Assembly (NCBI RefSeq): GCF_013337765.1
Contig: NZ_VBSB01000018.1
Coordinates: 1-64,000, forward strand
Length of the DNA stretch: 64,000 nt
Source: Mycolicibacterium sphagni
Lineage (GTDB): Bacteria > Actinomycetota > Actinomycetes > Mycobacteriales > Mycobacteriaceae
Reading direction: 5' to 3'
The notes beneath the pieces were generated by a model, which worked only from the letters and a program-made list of their open reading frames with translations, was not told the origin of the DNA and did no database searches. Of this stretch, positions 53,401 through 61,583 are shown piece by piece (positions within the stretch are counted from its first letter, which is position 1; each line of letters starts with the position of its first letter). A program made the position numbers and the translations under genes.

Positions 53401-56400
53401 GCAATGCGGAAAAGCGATACGTGCAAGGGGATTTCGGCTGCGAGGTCGAATGCGTGACGCGCCGCAGCGCCGATGGCTTCGCTCAGTTGGCCTTCCGACC
53501 AATCCGCGGCATCGATGATTTCCCAGCCAAAGTCAGCCTGCTCGGCGGGCAGCACCACCTGCTGTGGTACGCCAGCAGGTGCTGCGAACAGCGTCCGCAA
53601 GCTTTCGTGACGGGCGACGACGTCGGCCATCGCCGCGCCCAGCGCGTCGGCATTCAGAGTCCCCTTCAGCCGCAATGCCAACGGCATGTTGTACGTCGGC
53701 GAGGGCCCCTGCAATTGGTCAAGGAACCACAACCGGTTCTGGGAGAACGACAACGGAATCACCGCGGGCCGCTCCACCGGCACCAGCGGTGCCAGTCGCT
53801 CACCCTCACCTCCGATGAGGAGCGCCAATTGGGCCACCGAGGGCGCATCAAACAACGTCCGCACCGAAAGACCCGCGTTCAGACCGGAATTGACCGCTGC
53901 GATCAGGCGCATCGCCGAGAGCGAATCGCCACCCAGATCGAAGAACGACTGCTCCACACCGACGCGTTCCACATCCAACACTTGGGCAAAGATGCCGGCC
54001 AGGATCTCCTCGACTGCGGTTGCCGGAGCGCGGTAACCGTCGGTGTCCCGATAGTCCGGCGCCGGCAGGGCGCGCTGGTCGAGTTTTCCGTTGACGGTCA
54101 TCGGCATCGTGTCGAGTACCACGACGCCGGCCGGCACCATATAGGCCGGGAGTCGGTCAGCCAGCTCGGTCCGCAGCGCGGTCGGGTCCAGGGGGGCTGA
54201 AGCCGCGGTCACATACCCCACCAGACGCTTGTCACCGGGTCGGTCCTCACGAGCGACCACCGCCGCCTGTGCCACGCCATCCAGTCCGGCCAAGGCCGCC
54301 TGCACTTCGCCCAGCTCGATGCGATACCCGCGGATCTTGACCTGCTCATCGGCGCGCCCGATGTAGCGCAGCTGCCCGTCGGCGCCCCACGACACCAGGT
54401 CTCCGGTGCGGTACAGCCGCGTGCCTGGACGCCCAAACGGACTGGCGACAAAACGCGTCGCGGTCAACCCGGCCCGGCGCACGTATCCATACGCCAGCCC
54501 GGCACCGGCCACATACAGCTCCCCGACCACACCGGCCGGCACCGGCCGCAGCCACCCATCCAGAACAAAAAAACCAAGACTGGCCAGCGGCACTCCGATC
54601 GGGCTGACAGTGCTCTCGACGTCGGCTGCGGCGATCGGCCGCCGCAACGAGGCATGCACCGTCGTCTCGGTGATCCCATACATGTTGATCAGCCGCGGCA
54701 GACCCGGGTGATTGTCCAGCCACGTCCCAAGACGGTGCGGTTCTAGCGCTTCACCGCCGAACACCACCATCTGCAGTTTGAGCTGGTATTCCTCACCAAG
54801 CGTTCGCAATTGGGGCCACCCGAGCCAGTGCAGCACTTCACGTTCGAACGCCGTGGTCGCTCGTTCCCACCAGCGTTGCGCATCGACGTTCTGCAGCGCA
54901 TAAAACGCGGACGGGGTCCGGCTCAGAACAGTGACCTCTTCGGCGACCAGCAGCGCGAGAAGCTCCTCCGGAGAACGGATCACCTCTTCTGGCACCACCA
55001 CCAACCGGCCGCCACCCAGCAGCGCGCCGAAGATCTCCCACACGGAGAAGTCAAAGGCCGACGAATGACACTGCGTCCACACCTGACCCGCCAAATCCAG
55101 GTCGGCGCCCAGGGTGTCGAGCAACCGGATCACGTTGCGATGCGGAATGGCCACGCCCTTGGGGGTTCCCGTGGTGCCCGAGGTGTAGATGATGTAAGCC
55201 ACATCATCGGGAGCCGGCGTCGCCAGCGCGGTGCTGTGTTGGGCGTCGGCAACATAGTCGTTCAGGTCCGCAACATCGATGACCGCCACACCGCAGCCGG
55301 CCAGCCGATCCGCCAGAGCGGCAGTGGTGATCGCGGCAATCGGTGCAGCGTCACCGAGGACGAATTCAATCCGGGCCGCCGGCACCGCCGGGTCGATCGG
55401 CACGTAAGCCGCGCCGGTTTTCAGCACCGCCATGATCGCGACGATCGCCTCGATCGACCGGGGCATCAGCAGCGCCACATACTCACCCGGGCCAGCACCC
55501 TGGCCGGCCAGCAGATGCGCTAACCGGTCCGCGGCCTCATCGAGCTCGCGGTATGTGCACGAACGATCACCGAAGGTGACCGCAACCGCCTCCGGGATGC
55601 AGGCGACCTGCGCGGCGAACAACGCCGGAATCGACGCGGATGTGGGCTCCGGCTGCGACAGCACCGCCCGGTTGCCCCACTCGTCCAGGCGGGCGTGCTC
55701 ATCGGAGTCCAGAAGGTCCATCGACGACAACGGCCGTGTCGGGTCGGCAGCCATCGCCGCTAATACCCGGTTGAATCGCTCGACCAGTGTTTCGATGCCG
55801 GCCGCGTCGAACACGTCGGTGTCGAATTGGACGTGAAGCTCCAGTTCGCGGCCCGGGTTGGCAAGCACAACCAGCGGGTAGTGGTTGTATTCGTGAGCGG
55901 CGATGTCGGTGACGGCCAAATCCTGGTCGCCGGTCAACTTGCTGGCGTCGATCGGGTAGTTCTCGTACGCGAACATGGCGTCGAACAACTGGTCGTGACC
56001 GGTGATGCGGTGAATCTCGCTGAGCGCCAAGTGCTGGTGCTCAAGTGTGTCGTTGTGGGCACCGTGCAGCTGATCGAGCAGGTCGGCAGTGGTGGTCGCC
56101 GTCGTGATGCGTCCGCGCACCGGCACCGTGTTGATCAGCAGGCCCACCATCGAGTCGGCGCCGGGCAGCTCGGCCGGCCTACCTGAGACCGCGGTGCCGA
56201 AAACGACATCTCGCTGACCGGTCAGCTGGCACAGAACCTGCGCGAACGCGCTCTGCAACACGACGCTGACGGTGGTGTGGTGCGCTCGGGCGAGCTCGCC
56301 GATGGCCTGCGTGGTCTGCTCAGGCACCCGGTGGAAGGCAACGCCGTGCTGCCCCAACCCCATTCGGTCTGGCGCGCCGACAAAAGTTGGCGTGTCAAAA

Positions 56401-59400
56401 CCGGCCAGCACCCCACCCCAGGCCGCCCTCGCGGCATCCAGATCCTGCTCGGCCAGCCAATCGACGAACCGGCGATACGGCACCGGCGCGGGCAGCCGCT
56501 GCCCGTAATACCCCGCGAATATCTCCCCCAGCAGGACCGGTAGCGACCAGCCGTCCAACACGATGTGGTGATTGGTAAGCACAAACCGGTACTCGTCTTT
56601 TGCGGCACGGATCAACGCCGCCCGGAACACCGGAGCGCCGGAGGCAAGGTCGCAGACTGCGACGCGCTCGGCAGCACACACCTCCGCGATCTGCTGCGCG
56701 GCGTCGGCACCATCGGTGTCGAGCTCGACGTATTGCCAGGGAACCACCGGATCAGCCGGGATGATCTGCACCGGCTCGCCGAACTGTGCGGTGAAGCTGG
56801 CGGCCAGGTTGGGATGCCTGGTGAGCATCGTCTGCACCGCCTCGCGAAGCCGGTGCTGGTCGAGCGGGCCGGCCACGGTGATATTCAGCTGCGTCGCATA
56901 CACATCGTCGGTGCCGTTCGCGGCGCCGGCGAGGAACAGAAGACCCTGCTGCAACGGGGTCAGCGGCAACACGTCAGCGATGCGGTATTGCCGGGCGAAC
57001 ACGTCGATCTGCTGCTGGCTGAGGCTGACGGCGAGATCTGAGGGCGTCAACCCACCCCCGCCGCCACGCACGTGGGCGCAGATCCCGGTCAGGGCGTCGA
57101 ACCACAATTCGCTCAGTCGGTTGACCTGAGCATCCGTCAGCAGGGACGGCGCCCAGGTCCAGCCGGCGCGCAGGGACGGGCCGGCGTCGGTGTCGACGGT
57201 GCCGGCGTTGAGTTCGACCGTGTGCACCAGCGGCATCGACAGCTTCGTGTTGGGGTTGATGTCAGACAGGCCATCCCAGCAGATCTGCCATGCATCGGCC
57301 GGTTCGTCGGACGCCTCGGCGGCCGTCGAACCCAGGCGGCCCAGGTAGTTGAACCCGATCGACGGGTCGTCCCCGTCCAGGTCGACGTCGTCGTTCAGAT
57401 AGCGCAGCGCCCCGTAGGTCAAACCGTCGGGGAGGGTGCGTAGTTGTTCCTTGGCGTTCTTGACAAGCGCGCCCAACGCCGGCCCGCCGGCCAGAACCTG
57501 TGCCCAATCCAGTCCACCGACCGTCAACGAAACCGGATATTTGGCGGTGAACCATCCCACCGTGCGGGACAGGTCGATAACGTCAGTCTCGCCCGCCAAC
57601 TCGTCGTTGCGGCCGTGGCCCTCCACGTCGATGGCGATCTGCTCGTCACCGGCGCCCAAAAACTCGGCAACCGCCAATCCGAATGCGATCAAAAGGATTT
57701 CGTGCACCCCGGCGTGGAACGCTGTGGGTACCTCACCGAGCAGCATCCGCGTGGTCGCGACATCCAGGTCCATCGACGCGTTCCCCGCCGTGGCCATCGT
57801 TTCCACGCCGCGCCCGACCGCCGGCAGCGCCGAGCGCACAGCCTCGATCTGCCGCCACGTCTCGGCCTGCTCGACCACACCGGGCTCGCGCGCGTATTCG
57901 GCGAGCACCGATGTCCAGCGAGCAAACGAGGTCCCTGTCTCCGGCAAGAACACGTCCTGGTCGGCGCGATGCTGAGACCAGGCAATGTTCAAGTCTTCCA
58001 GAAGAATTCGCCAGGAAACGCCGTCGACGGCGAGGTGATGAACGATTGCCACCAGCCGTCCGGTGGACACCACCCACAGCGCACTGATCATCAAGCCGGC
58101 GCGCGGGTTCAGCCGCGCCTGGGCCTCGGCCATCGCCTCATCGGTCAGCGCATCGACGGTGTGCAAGCAGTCACGGGCGTCGATCGTCCCGGCCTCAGGC
58201 ACGTCAAGCGACCAGCCACCGACACCGTCGTCGGAGACCCGCAGGCGCAGCATGGCATGCCGATCCAGCAAGGCTTGGAGCATCGCGATGACATCAGCCT
58301 CGCCGGCACCTGTTGGGGCTTGTACCACCACGGTCTGATTGAACTGATCGATCGAAATACCGGAGTTTTCAAGGCTTTCCAGCCAACGGATGATCGGAGT
58401 GGCCGAAACCGGACCGACCCCGCTGTCGCTTCCGTCGGTGTCACCGTCGGCCACTGTCGCCACGGCGGCCAGCCGGGCCACGGTCTGCTCGACAAAAATG
58501 TCCCTTGGCCGGCACAGCACACCCGCGGCACGGGCGCGGGCCACCACCTGCATCGACAGAATGCTGTCGCCACCGAGCTCGAAGAACGACTCGTCGACCC
58601 CGACCTTGTCCAGCCCGAGGACTTGGGCGTAGATGCCGGCCAGAATCTCCTCCACCGCATCGGTCGGCGCGGTATAGCTGTCGACAGCCTGATATTCGGG
58701 CGCGGGCAAGGCTTTGGTATCGAGTTTGCCGTTGACCGTCAGCGGCAGTGCATCCATCACGACAACAGCAGTGGGAACCATGTAGGCGGGCAGCTTCTCG
58801 GCCATCATGGTCCGCACGGCGACCGGATCCGCATCGCCGGTAAAGTAGCCCACCAGACGCTTGTCGCCGGGGCGGTCCTCGCGGGCGATCACCACCGCCT
58901 GCTTCACGCCATCCACCCCGGCCAATGCCGCCTGCACCTCGCCAAGCTCGATGCGATAGCCGCGAATCTTGACCTGCTCGTCGGCACGCCCCATATATCG
59001 CAGCTGTCCGTCGGCAGCCCAGTAGGCGAGATCCCCTGTGCGATACATCCGCTCGCCGGGATTCCCGAACGGACAGGCGACGAACCGGGTCGCCGACAAA
59101 CCAGCACGCCCGACGTAGCCTTGTGCCAGACCGGCGCCCGCCACGTACAACTCGCCGACGACACCGGTCGGCGCGAGGCGCATCCAGCTGTCGAGGACGA
59201 AGAAGCCGAGGTGGCGCAGCGGCACTCCGATCGGGCTGACCACACTGTCGAGATCTGCGTCCACGATCTCGCGGAACGACGCGTGCACCGTCGTCTCGGT
59301 GATGCCATACATGTTGATCAGACGCGGTGCCACCGGGTGCATCTTCCGCCACGCCCGAAGGCGTTGCGGCTCAAGCGCTTCCCCACCGAATACCACTGCT

Positions 59401-61568
59401 TTGAGCGTGAGCTGATCGGCGAGTTCCGGCTGCGTCTCCGCGGCGGCCTGCAGGGCATAGAACGCCGACGGCGTCTGACTGAGCATCGTGACCTGCTCGG
59501 CAGCCAGCAGTGCGTGCAAGTCCTCCGGCGAGCGGACCACCGCGTCGGGCGCCACCACGACACGGCCACCGTAGAGCAGTGCTCCCCAGATCTCCCACAC
59601 CGAAAAGTCGAAAGCCAGTGAATGGCATTGCGACCACACCTGCCCCGCCAGATCCAGGTCGGCATTCAACGTTTCGAGCAGCCGAGTCACGTTCCCGTGC
59701 GGGATCGCCACGCCCTTCGGAGTACCTGTGGTACCGGAGGTGTAGATGATGTAGGCGACGTCGTCGGCACGCGGGCTTGATAGTGCTGCGCCGGTGGAGG
59801 TTTCGGCGCCCGAGTTCGCAAGATCGTCGATGGCGATAATTCGCAGGTCTTGTCCGTCGAGCAGATCAGCCAAGGCCGTGTTGGTGAGCACGACGGTCGG
59901 CGTGGAGTCGGCGAGTACGAACTGCATCCTCGTCGCCGGCACTGCCGGGTCGATCGGCACATAGGCCGCTCCGGTCTTCACGACCGCCAACATCGCCACG
60001 ATGGCTTCGGACGCCCGAGGCAACAACAGTGCCACTCGTTTTCCCGGGCCCACGCCACTGGCAGCGAGCACGCGCGCCAACCGGTCGGTCTCCGCATCGA
60101 GGTCGCGGTACGTCATCGAGGCGCCCTGGCAGGTCAGCGCCTGCGCGTCCGGGGTTTGCACCGCCTGTGCAGCGAACGCTTCAGCGATCGTCAGCGGCGT
60201 GCTGACCGGGGCGGTCAACGCGTCCCGGTTCCCCCACGTTTCCAGCCGATCACGCTCGGGGGCATCAAGGACGTCCACCGACGACAACGGTCGAGTCGGG
60301 TCGGCGGCCATGACCTCCAGCACCTGCTCCAACCGCCAGGCCAAATCGGCGACTTCCATATCCGAGAAAAGCCCGGAACCCAAAGTGCTGAGAAAAAGGT
60401 CGTGGCCGACGCCGGAGAAAACAAATCCAAACCCGCCCACAAACGACGAATTGGTCATCGACGCAGTTGCCGGGATACCACCGAAGTCAACCGAGAATGC
60501 CATCGGGAAGATATCGATGACCACTCGGTCAGATGATTGCGCCACACCACGGTGATGAATTTTGCGTTCGAGGGCCGGCACCGGATATCTCTGCCGCAAC
60601 AGCGCTTCCTGGATGCGTCCGTCGACATGCCCACAAAGATCCTTGACGGTGGACCCGGCGACGAGGTTGAGCACCAACGGCACCACGCCGGCGAGCATGC
60701 CCGGCAACGTCTTCGACTCCGCAACCACCCGCCGGCTCACGGGCAGGTCGAGGACCACTTCCGAGCCTTGGGCACAGTGGTCGCGCACCAGCAGCGCGCA
60801 CGCCGCGATGATCACCGATGCACGTGGGATGTTCCACGCATCCGACAACCCTTGGACGCGGCGCAATACCTCAGGGTCCAGCTGCACTGGCACCGACTGC
60901 CAATTCGGATCACGCTCACTCGCGGTTTCCATCAAACCGGATTTCGAGTCGCTTTCCGGTGGCAGGTTATTGGTCCAATACGCTTCATCGTCGCGATAGG
61001 TGTCGGAAGCTTCGTATTCCGATTCGCAATCGACCAAGTCCTGCAGTGAACCAAAGAAGGCGGGCGGAATTGGTTCACCTGCGGCGACGGCAGAATAAAC
61101 CGATGCGATACGGTTACCGACCAGTCCAATACCGGCCGCATCGATCACAATGTGGTGAAAACAAGCGAATGTGTACAGTTCCGCGGGACCCGTGCGGAAT
61201 ACCGCGTATCTGAACAGCGGCCCGGTAAGCGGCAATGGCGTGCGTTGAATCGACAATGCCGTTTCCTGGACAGCCAGAGTCGGATCGTCCGAACCGCTCA
61301 GGTCGTAGATCTCCAGCTCGATGTCGGGATAGTCGATCGCCCGCTGGTAGACCTGGCCGTCCTCCTCGAAGAACGCGGCCCGGATCGGTTCAGCCTCCTG
61401 CGTCACCCGCCGGACCGTCCACTCAAGGACCTCCAGGTCCAGCTCGCCGTCGATCTTCATCAGCAAGCCGGCTTGCCACTCGGCACCGGACTGATGACCC
61501 GTTTCGTGGGCCAGCCAGATGTCCAGCTGCGCGCGCGTCAGCGGTAAGGCGCCATTTTCAAGTCCCAT
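44421..61568 (-). CDS. Five-module non-ribosomal peptide synthetase
   Basis: A 5715-residue NRPS in one frame. Order: C1 (about 1-445), A1 (460-970), T1 (Ser1002), E1 (1045-1505); C2 (1520-1960), A2 (1970-2495), T2 (Ser2549); C3 (2595-3030), A3 (3040-3555), T3 (Ser3601); C4 (3645-4085), A4 (4095-4635), T4 (Ser4672), E4 (4715-5175); C5 (5185-5625), T5 (Ser5675). Read by alignment to GrsA, the pockets of A1, A2 and A4 are DFWSVGMVHK, 8 of 10 identical to the Thr code; A3 is DFWSLGAVYK, unassigned. C2 and C5 follow E domains and look DCL-like (PLTPLQQGLL, HHIVLDGW); C3 and C4 look LCL-like. C1 has HHIVIDAAG and should acylate residue 1. The last module lacks an A domain, and no TE or reductase follows. 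The ATG at 61568 (AAGG six bases upstream) is preferred over a GTG at 61583. Confidence 0.95.
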   Translation of the reverse strand: MGLENGALPLTRAQLDIWLAHETGHQSGAEWQAGLLMKIDGELDLEVLEWTVRRVTQEAEPIRAAFFEEDGQVYQRAIDYPDIELEIYDLSGSDDPTLAVQETALSIQRTPLPLTGPLFRYAVFRTGPAELYTFACFHHIVIDAAGIGLVGNRIASVYSAVAAGEPIPPAFFGSLQDLVDCESEYEASDTYRDDEAYWTNNLPPESDSKSGLMETASERDPNWQSVPVQLDPEVLRRVQGLSDAWNIPRASVIIAACALLVRDHCAQGSEVVLDLPVSRRVVAESKTLPGMLAGVVPLVLNLVAGSTVKDLCGHVDGRIQEALLRQRYPVPALERKIHHRGVAQSSDRVVIDIFPMAFSVDFGGIPATASMTNSSFVGGFGFVFSGVGHDLFLSTLGSGLFSDMEVADLAWRLEQVLEVMAADPTRPLSSVDVLDAPERDRLETWGNRDALTAPVSTPLTIAEAFAAQAVQTPDAQALTCQGASMTYRDLDAETDRLARVLAASGVGPGKRVALLLPRASEAIVAMLAVVKTGAAYVPIDPAVPATRMQFVLADSTPTVVLTNTALADLLDGQDLRIIAIDDLANSGAETSTGAALSSPRADDVAYIIYTSGTTGTPKGVAIPHGNVTRLLETLNADLDLAGQVWSQCHSLAFDFSVWEIWGALLYGGRVVVAPDAVVRSPEDLHALLAAEQVTMLSQTPSAFYALQAAAETQPELADQLTLKAVVFGGEALEPQRLRAWRKMHPVAPRLINMYGITETTVHASFREIVDADLDSVVSPIGVPLRHLGFFVLDSWMRLAPTGVVGELYVAGAGLAQGYVGRAGLSATRFVACPFGNPGERMYRTGDLAYWAADGQLRYMGRADEQVKIRGYRIELGEVQAALAGVDGVKQAVVIAREDRPGDKRLVGYFTGDADPVAVRTMMAEKLPAYMVPTAVVVMDALPLTVNGKLDTKALPAPEYQAVDSYTAPTDAVEEILAGIYAQVLGLDKVGVDESFFELGGDSILSMQVVARARAAGVLCRPRDIFVEQTVARLAAVATVADGDTDGSDSGVGPVSATPIIRWLESLENSGISIDQFNQTVVVQAPTGAGEADVIAMLQALLDRHAMLRLRVSDDGVGGWSLDVPEAGTIDARDCLHTVDALTDEAMAEAQARLNPRAGLMISALWVVSTGRLVAIVHHLAVDGVSWRILLEDLNIAWSQHRADQDVFLPETGTSFARWTSVLAEYAREPGVVEQAETWRQIEAVRSALPAVGRGVETMATAGNASMDLDVATTRMLLGEVPTAFHAGVHEILLIAFGLAVAEFLGAGDEQIAIDVEGHGRNDELAGETDVIDLSRTVGWFTAKYPVSLTVGGLDWAQVLAGGPALGALVKNAKEQLRTLPDGLTYGALRYLNDDVDLDGDDPSIGFNYLGRLGSTAAEASDEPADAWQICWDGLSDINPNTKLSMPLVHTVELNAGTVDTDAGPSLRAGWTWAPSLLTDAQVNRLSELWFDALTGICAHVRGGGGGLTPSDLAVSLSQQQIDVFARQYRIADVLPLTPLQQGLLFLAGAANGTDDVYATQLNITVAGPLDQHRLREAVQTMLTRHPNLAASFTAQFGEPVQIIPADPVVPWQYVELDTDGADAAQQIAEVCAAERVAVCDLASGAPVFRAALIRAAKDEYRFVLTNHHIVLDGWSLPVLLGEIFAGYYGQRLPAPVPYRRFVDWLAEQDLDAARAAWGGVLAGFDTPTFVGAPDRMGLGQHGVAFHRVPEQTTQAIGELARAHHTTVSVVLQSAFAQVLCQLTGQRDVVFGTAVSGRPAELPGADSMVGLLINTVPVRGRITTATTTADLLDQLHGAHNDTLEHQHLALSEIHRITGHDQLFDAMFAYENYPIDASKLTGDQDLAVTDIAAHEYNHYPLVVLANPGRELELHVQFDTDVFDAAGIETLVERFNRVLAAMAADPTRPLSSMDLLDSDEHARLDEWGNRAVLSQPEPTSASIPALFAAQVACIPEAVAVTFGDRSCTYRELDEAADRLAHLLAGQGAGPGEYVALLMPRSIEAIVAIMAVLKTGAAYVPIDPAVPAARIEFVLGDAAPIAAITTAALADRLAGCGVAVIDVADLNDYVADAQHSTALATPAPDDVAYIIYTSGTTGTPKGVAIPHRNVIRLLDTLGADLDLAGQVWTQCHSSAFDFSVWEIFGALLGGGRLVVVPEEVIRSPEELLALLVAEEVTVLSRTPSAFYALQNVDAQRWWERATTAFEREVLHWLGWPQLRTLGEEYQLKLQMVVFGGEALEPHRLGTWLDNHPGLPRLINMYGITETTVHASLRRPIAAADVESTVSPIGVPLASLGFFVLDGWLRPVPAGVVGELYVAGAGLAYGYVRRAGLTATRFVASPFGRPGTRLYRTGDLVSWGADGQLRYIGRADEQVKIRGYRIELGEVQAALAGLDGVAQAAVVAREDRPGDKRLVGYVTAASAPLDPTALRTELADRLPAYMVPAGVVVLDTMPMTVNGKLDQRALPAPDYRDTDGYRAPATAVEEILAGIFAQVLDVERVGVEQSFFDLGGDSLSAMRLIAAVNSGLNAGLSVRTLFDAPSVAQLALLIGGEGERLAPLVPVERPAVIPLSFSQNRLWFLDQLQGPSPTYNMPLALRLKGTLNADALGAAMADVVARHESLRTLFAAPAGVPQQVVLPAEQADFGWEIIDAADWSEGQLSEAIGAAARHAFDLAAEIPLHVSLFRIADDDHAVVAVAHHIAADGLSAAPMVKDLGIAYVCRCLGIAPMWSELPVQYVDYTLWQRAQFGDFDDQDSLIAGQLAYWQDALAGMPDRLQLPTDRPYPPVADQSGASISVHWPIELQQRIAQMARKHNATSFMVMQAALAVLLAKLSASSDVAVGFPIGGRRDAALDDLVGFFVNTLVLRVDVGGDPTVAELLAQVRTRSLAAYEHQDVPFEVVVDRVNPTRSLTHSPLVQVMMGWRSLPGEASDEIAMALGDLQVTQIEVETGTARVDLAFSFNERVTQAGEPAGLSGLAEFRTDVFDAATIETMLERLQRVLVAMTDDPERLLSSLDVLDEAELSRLDEFGNRAVLTEPASTETSIPELFAALVTRAPDAVALTSGTVSMTYRELEESANRYAHLLSGRGVGAGDCVALLLDRSAEAVVVMLAALKVGAAYLAIDPALPEARIEFMLDDAAPVAVVTTDALRQRLHGHDVAVIDIDDPEADRQSNAALPAPSADNIAYLIYTSGTTGTPKGVALSHRNLGHLAASAHPALPADQVWTQCHSYAFDFSVWEIWAALLGGGRLVVVPDSVVRSPDDFHDLLVSEHVNVLTQTPSAAAALSPQGLESVALLLGGEACPPEVVDQWAPGRVVINAYGPTEVTVYASMSAPLIVGAEVPIGAPPPTVALFVLDERMQPVPQGVVGELYVAGRGVGVGYIGRTDLTASRFVACPFGEPGQRMYRTGDLVRWRADGQLQYLGRADEQVKIRGYRIEPGEVQAALAGLDGVNQAVVIARNDQPGDPRLVGYFTGTADPVKIRIALAEQLPAYMVPAAVIELSALPLTVSGKLDRRALPAPDFQDTENYRAPSTPIEEILAGIFAQVLGIQTVGVDDSFFDLGGDSLSAMRLIAAVNNSLGSGLAVRVLFETPTIAQLALRVSGDETRSEPLVAGPRPDIVPLSFAQNRLWIVDQLQGPSPIYNLPVALRLRGELDADALGAALTDVVGHQESLRTRFPAVEGVAQQLVVTTDVADFGWSVIDATSWSDAELADAIEAATRYTFDLATEIPMRATLFRVAGDEHVLVAVVHHIAADGWSIAPLVRDLGVAYASRSVGEAPGWADLAVQYVDYTLWQRARLGDLTDADSRISAELAYWEDALAGMPEQLQLPTDRPYPMVADYRGARLDVEWPAELQQQVTRVAREHNATPFMVIEAALAVLLSKLSANNDVAVGFPMAGRADTALDELVGFFVNTLVLRVDLTGNPTFADLLAQVRRRSLSAYEHQDVPFEVLVERLKPTRSMAHHPLVQVVLAWQNFGWQAADAAGLSLGDLRVEPMAVDTQTARMDLTFTLGERWDDAGDPVGIGGGVEFRTDVFDSATIQNLVDRLHRVLTELTADPAQRMSALDVLDGAEHARLDEVGNRAVLTQSVHTSETIASMFAAAAARTPDASAVTFEGQSMTYRELDEAATRAAHVLASRGAGPGQRVALLLPRSAEAIVAMVATVKTGATYVPIDPSVPEQRRQFVLGDSEPVAVVTTAALAELLDGHDLSVIDANDLIDPAVDTAARLPGPQADDVAYIIYTSGTTGMPKGVAIPHRNVIRLLKTLDADMDMEGLAWSQCHSLAFDFSVWEIWGALLYGGRVVVVPDAVVRSPEDLHALLVSEQVGVLSQTPSAFYALQTADVAHPELGSQLKLEAVVFGGEALEPQKMRAWLENHPPGTPRLINMYGITETTVHASFREIVADDADSAVSPIGIPLGHLGFFVLDTLLRPVPAGVVGELYVAGAGVADGYIGRAGLSSTRFVACPFGEPGARMYRTGDLMAWGTDGELRYVGRSDEQVKIRGYRIELGEIQAALSDVDGVEQAVVIAREDRPGDKRLVGYVTGDVDPAAARGALGDRLPSYMVPTAIVAMAALPLTVNGKLDTKALPAPDYQDVDAYRAPSDAVEEILAGIYAQVLGLERVGVDESFFELGGDSILSMQVVARARAAGVLCRPRDIFVEQTVAGLARVATVTDDDNDGTDEGVGELSVTPIIQWLHDVQGPVDQFNQTVLIQAPVGVTEDDVLVVLQAVLDRHAMLRMLVEDDGAGGWSLTVPEPGSVDAHTCLHTVDVLSEEAVTEARSRLNPATGAMVSALWAPPTGQLLMIVHHLAVDGVSWRILVEDFNLAWARLHGGQPVELPAPRTSFARWASILAEHAYHPDVVSTAQQWRDIAAIPAPLPPVQSVVDTYANAGSLSVELDHETTRMLLGEVPAAFHAGINDILLIAFGLALTEFLGTAGSPVVIDAEGHGRQEEVADVDLSRTVGWFTTKYPIALAAGGLEWGQVLAGHAALGPIIKDAKEQLRALPDGLTYGLLRYLNSDVDLAGADPSIGFNYLGRMSGGGGQMSGDYWEIREDGWKVAGAAAAVPMPLMHTLELNAGTVETLDGPRLRAGWTWALSALDHAQVTRLSGLWFDALAGICAHVHGGGGGLTPSDIAPAPLSQREIDELCQTHDVADILPLTPLQQGLLFHANVAHSSGDDVYAVQLDLTLSGRLDPYRLREAVQAVVTRHPNLASRFVDRFDIPVQILSAHPEIPWHHVELEPGVDVDEQIARICADERAAVCDLAGQLPIRALLIRTAPNQHRFILTNHHIVLDGWSLPLVLGEVFAGYYGQRLPAAVPYRRFVSWLAERDLEASRAVWRQALAGLDSPTLVAPQALSARGGRNVTSLLVSEETTRALGELARMSQTTVSTVLQGAFAQLLMALTGQHDVVFGSVVSGRPDEVAGVDAMVGLLINTVPVRAAVTPTTTTADLLAQLQNARNQTIEHEHLGLNEIHHSTGHRQLFDTVFVYENYPTDAAALAGADGLTITELANRDYYHYPLTIQAVPGNELDLRIQYRTDVFDEPAIATVAEHLNRILVAMAADPAQPVTSFDLLDSHQVSVTGEPAIAAIDHDGNGGDADVPATVVEKTLADIYARVLGVESVGINESFFDRGGDSIAGMRAVASINATLGTDLTVSDLLDTPTARSLGRRLPASP

Positions 61569-61583
61569 TGGTTGCCTTGCCAC

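Noticed and set aside
47358..59621. Plus-strand frames of 872 and 725 codons inside the NRPS region
   Set aside because: Antisense shadows of the NRPS; the products are His/Arg/Gly-rich with no recognisable domain, whereas the minus strand shows complete C, A, T and E motifs.
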